Source: Phycisphaerales bacterium (GTDB lineage: Bacteria; Planctomycetota; Phycisphaerae; Phycisphaerales; SM1A02). Taken from it: a stretch of 6,733 nucleotides of DNA. Position numbers and translations under genes: made by a program. The stretch is taken from contig SLDM01000347.1 in assembly GCA_007125255.1 (NCBI GenBank), forward strand, positions 1 through 6,733. The letters run 5' to 3'. Below the pieces are notes generated by a model, which worked only from the letters and a program-made list of their open reading frames with translations, ran no database searches and was not told the origin of the DNA. Shown here in pieces: positions 6,234 through 6,733 of the stretch (within the stretch, counting starts at the first letter, position 1; every line of letters begins with the position of its first letter).

Positions 6234-6731
6234 TCAGGACGTTGGCCGTTCGCTCGTGGTTCGCTGGGAACCCCGGTAAAGCTCGTACTTCAGGAGACGA
6301 CACTCGATCTCCGCATTCCAGAACGGCATGCGGCGCGAAGCCCGCAGGCCGATCTGTTTCGCCAGTTCGAGGTTGCCGGTGAAGAGATAGCCCGTCCAGC
6401 CGGGGCAGCGCTGTTTGAAGAAGTCGCCGATACGGCGGTAGGTTTCCGCCAAGGCATCCGTTTCGCCCATCCGCTTGCCGTATTCGGGGTTCATCACGAT
6501 CAGGCCGGGCTGATCGGGCACGGGGGTCTCGGCGAAGTCGCAGATGCGAAACTCGATCCGGTGTTCCACGCCCGCGGTCATCGCGTTCTTCCGCGCGGCC
6601 TGGACCGCGCCGGTACTGAGATCCGAGGCAATGATCGGCGCGCTCGGCCGGTTCTTGCGGCTGATCTTCTGCGCTTCCCGCCGCAGCGCCTGCCAGAGCT
6701 CTTCGTCGTGGGTCTTGAGCTTGGTGAACCC
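6234..6731 (-). CDS. RlmL/YpsC-like 23S rRNA N2-guanine methyltransferase, C-terminal 165 residues (5' end beyond window)
   Basis: The frame is open from the window edge to the TGA at 6236-6234, so the N-terminal part, including any THUMP domain, is not visible. What remains is the C-terminal part of a class I SAM-dependent methyltransferase. [16 protein letters not shown] (35-50) matches the acidic SAM-binding loop and the following helix. [10 protein letters not shown] (81-90) is motif [16 protein letters not shown], a TGYLFTGN strand and the closing [17 protein letters not shown] match the C-terminal pattern of RlmL/YpsC proteins, which methylate G2445 of 23S rRNA. The usual NPPYGERL is here NPEYGKRM, with Glu for the second Pro. 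Assignment to the THUMP-type RNA methyltransferases is good; the exact rRNA target is inferred. It is a housekeeping neighbour, with 152 nt separating it from fcl. Confidence 0.82.
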   Translation of the reverse strand, partial: GFTKLKTHDEELWQALRREAQKISRKNRPSAPIIASDLSTGAVQAARKNAMTAGVEHRIEFRICDFAETPVPDQPGLIVMNPEYGKRMGETDALAETYRRIGDFFKQRCPGWTGYLFTGNLELAKQIGLRASRRMPFWNAEIECRLLKYELYRGSQRTTSERPTS

Positions 6732-6733
6732 GA

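Noticed and set aside
6082..6303. N-terminal extension of fcl up to position 6303
   Set aside because: It would overlap the methyltransferase coding end by about 70 nt and add low-complexity sequence with no homology. The SDR Rossmann motif begins right after the GTG at 6081.

Overview
The window is GC-rich bacterial DNA in which every supportable gene lies on the minus strand, so transcription runs from high to low coordinates. In that order it holds the 3' end of a 23S rRNA methyltransferase-like gene (6731-6234), a GDP-L-fucose synthase gene fcl (6081-5107), a family-4 glycosyltransferase (4963-3680), a WcaF-type acetyltransferase (3683-3084), a two-domain protein joining a family-2 glycosyltransferase to a second WcaF-type acetyltransferase (2997-1480), a third WcaF-type acetyltransferase (1480-845), and the 5' part of cysS (744 to past position 1). 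Both edge genes are cut by the window. The CysRS form (HIGN signature, extended [10 protein letters not shown]...GEDKME segment) and the NPEY methyltransferase motif fit a lineage such as Planctomycetota, but this is a recollection-based inference that needs a database search.

The middle five genes form a compact surface-polysaccharide module of about 5.2 kb set between two housekeeping-type genes. Two junctions are translationally coupled: the GT4 stop overlaps the next start by 4 nt (ATGA), and the fusion-gene stop overlaps the next start by 1 nt (TAATG). The other junctions have leaders of 86 nt (before the fusion gene) and 143 nt (before GT4). Fcl would make GDP-L-fucose, the GT4 and GT2 enzymes would transfer sugars, and three acetyltransferase domains would O-acetylate the product. 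No GDP-mannose dehydratase (gmd), priming transferase, flippase or polymerase is in the window, so the module depends on genes elsewhere.

The most unusual observation is the single ORF joining a WaaE-like GT2 domain to a complete WcaF-like acetyltransferase through a charged, Q/P-rich linker, flanked on both sides by free-standing acetyltransferases of the same family. Two of the three acetyltransferase domains share an exact 33-nt stretch at the active site, 599 bp apart and in the same codon phase. Intergenic DNA is short. It contains small hairpins without U-tracts, a degenerate 12-nt tandem repeat upstream of cysS, and a 20-nt homopurine/homopyrimidine tract upstream of the GT4 gene. No stretch over 300 bases lacks a gene. 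I see no tRNA, rRNA, CRISPR array, insertion sequence or phage gene.
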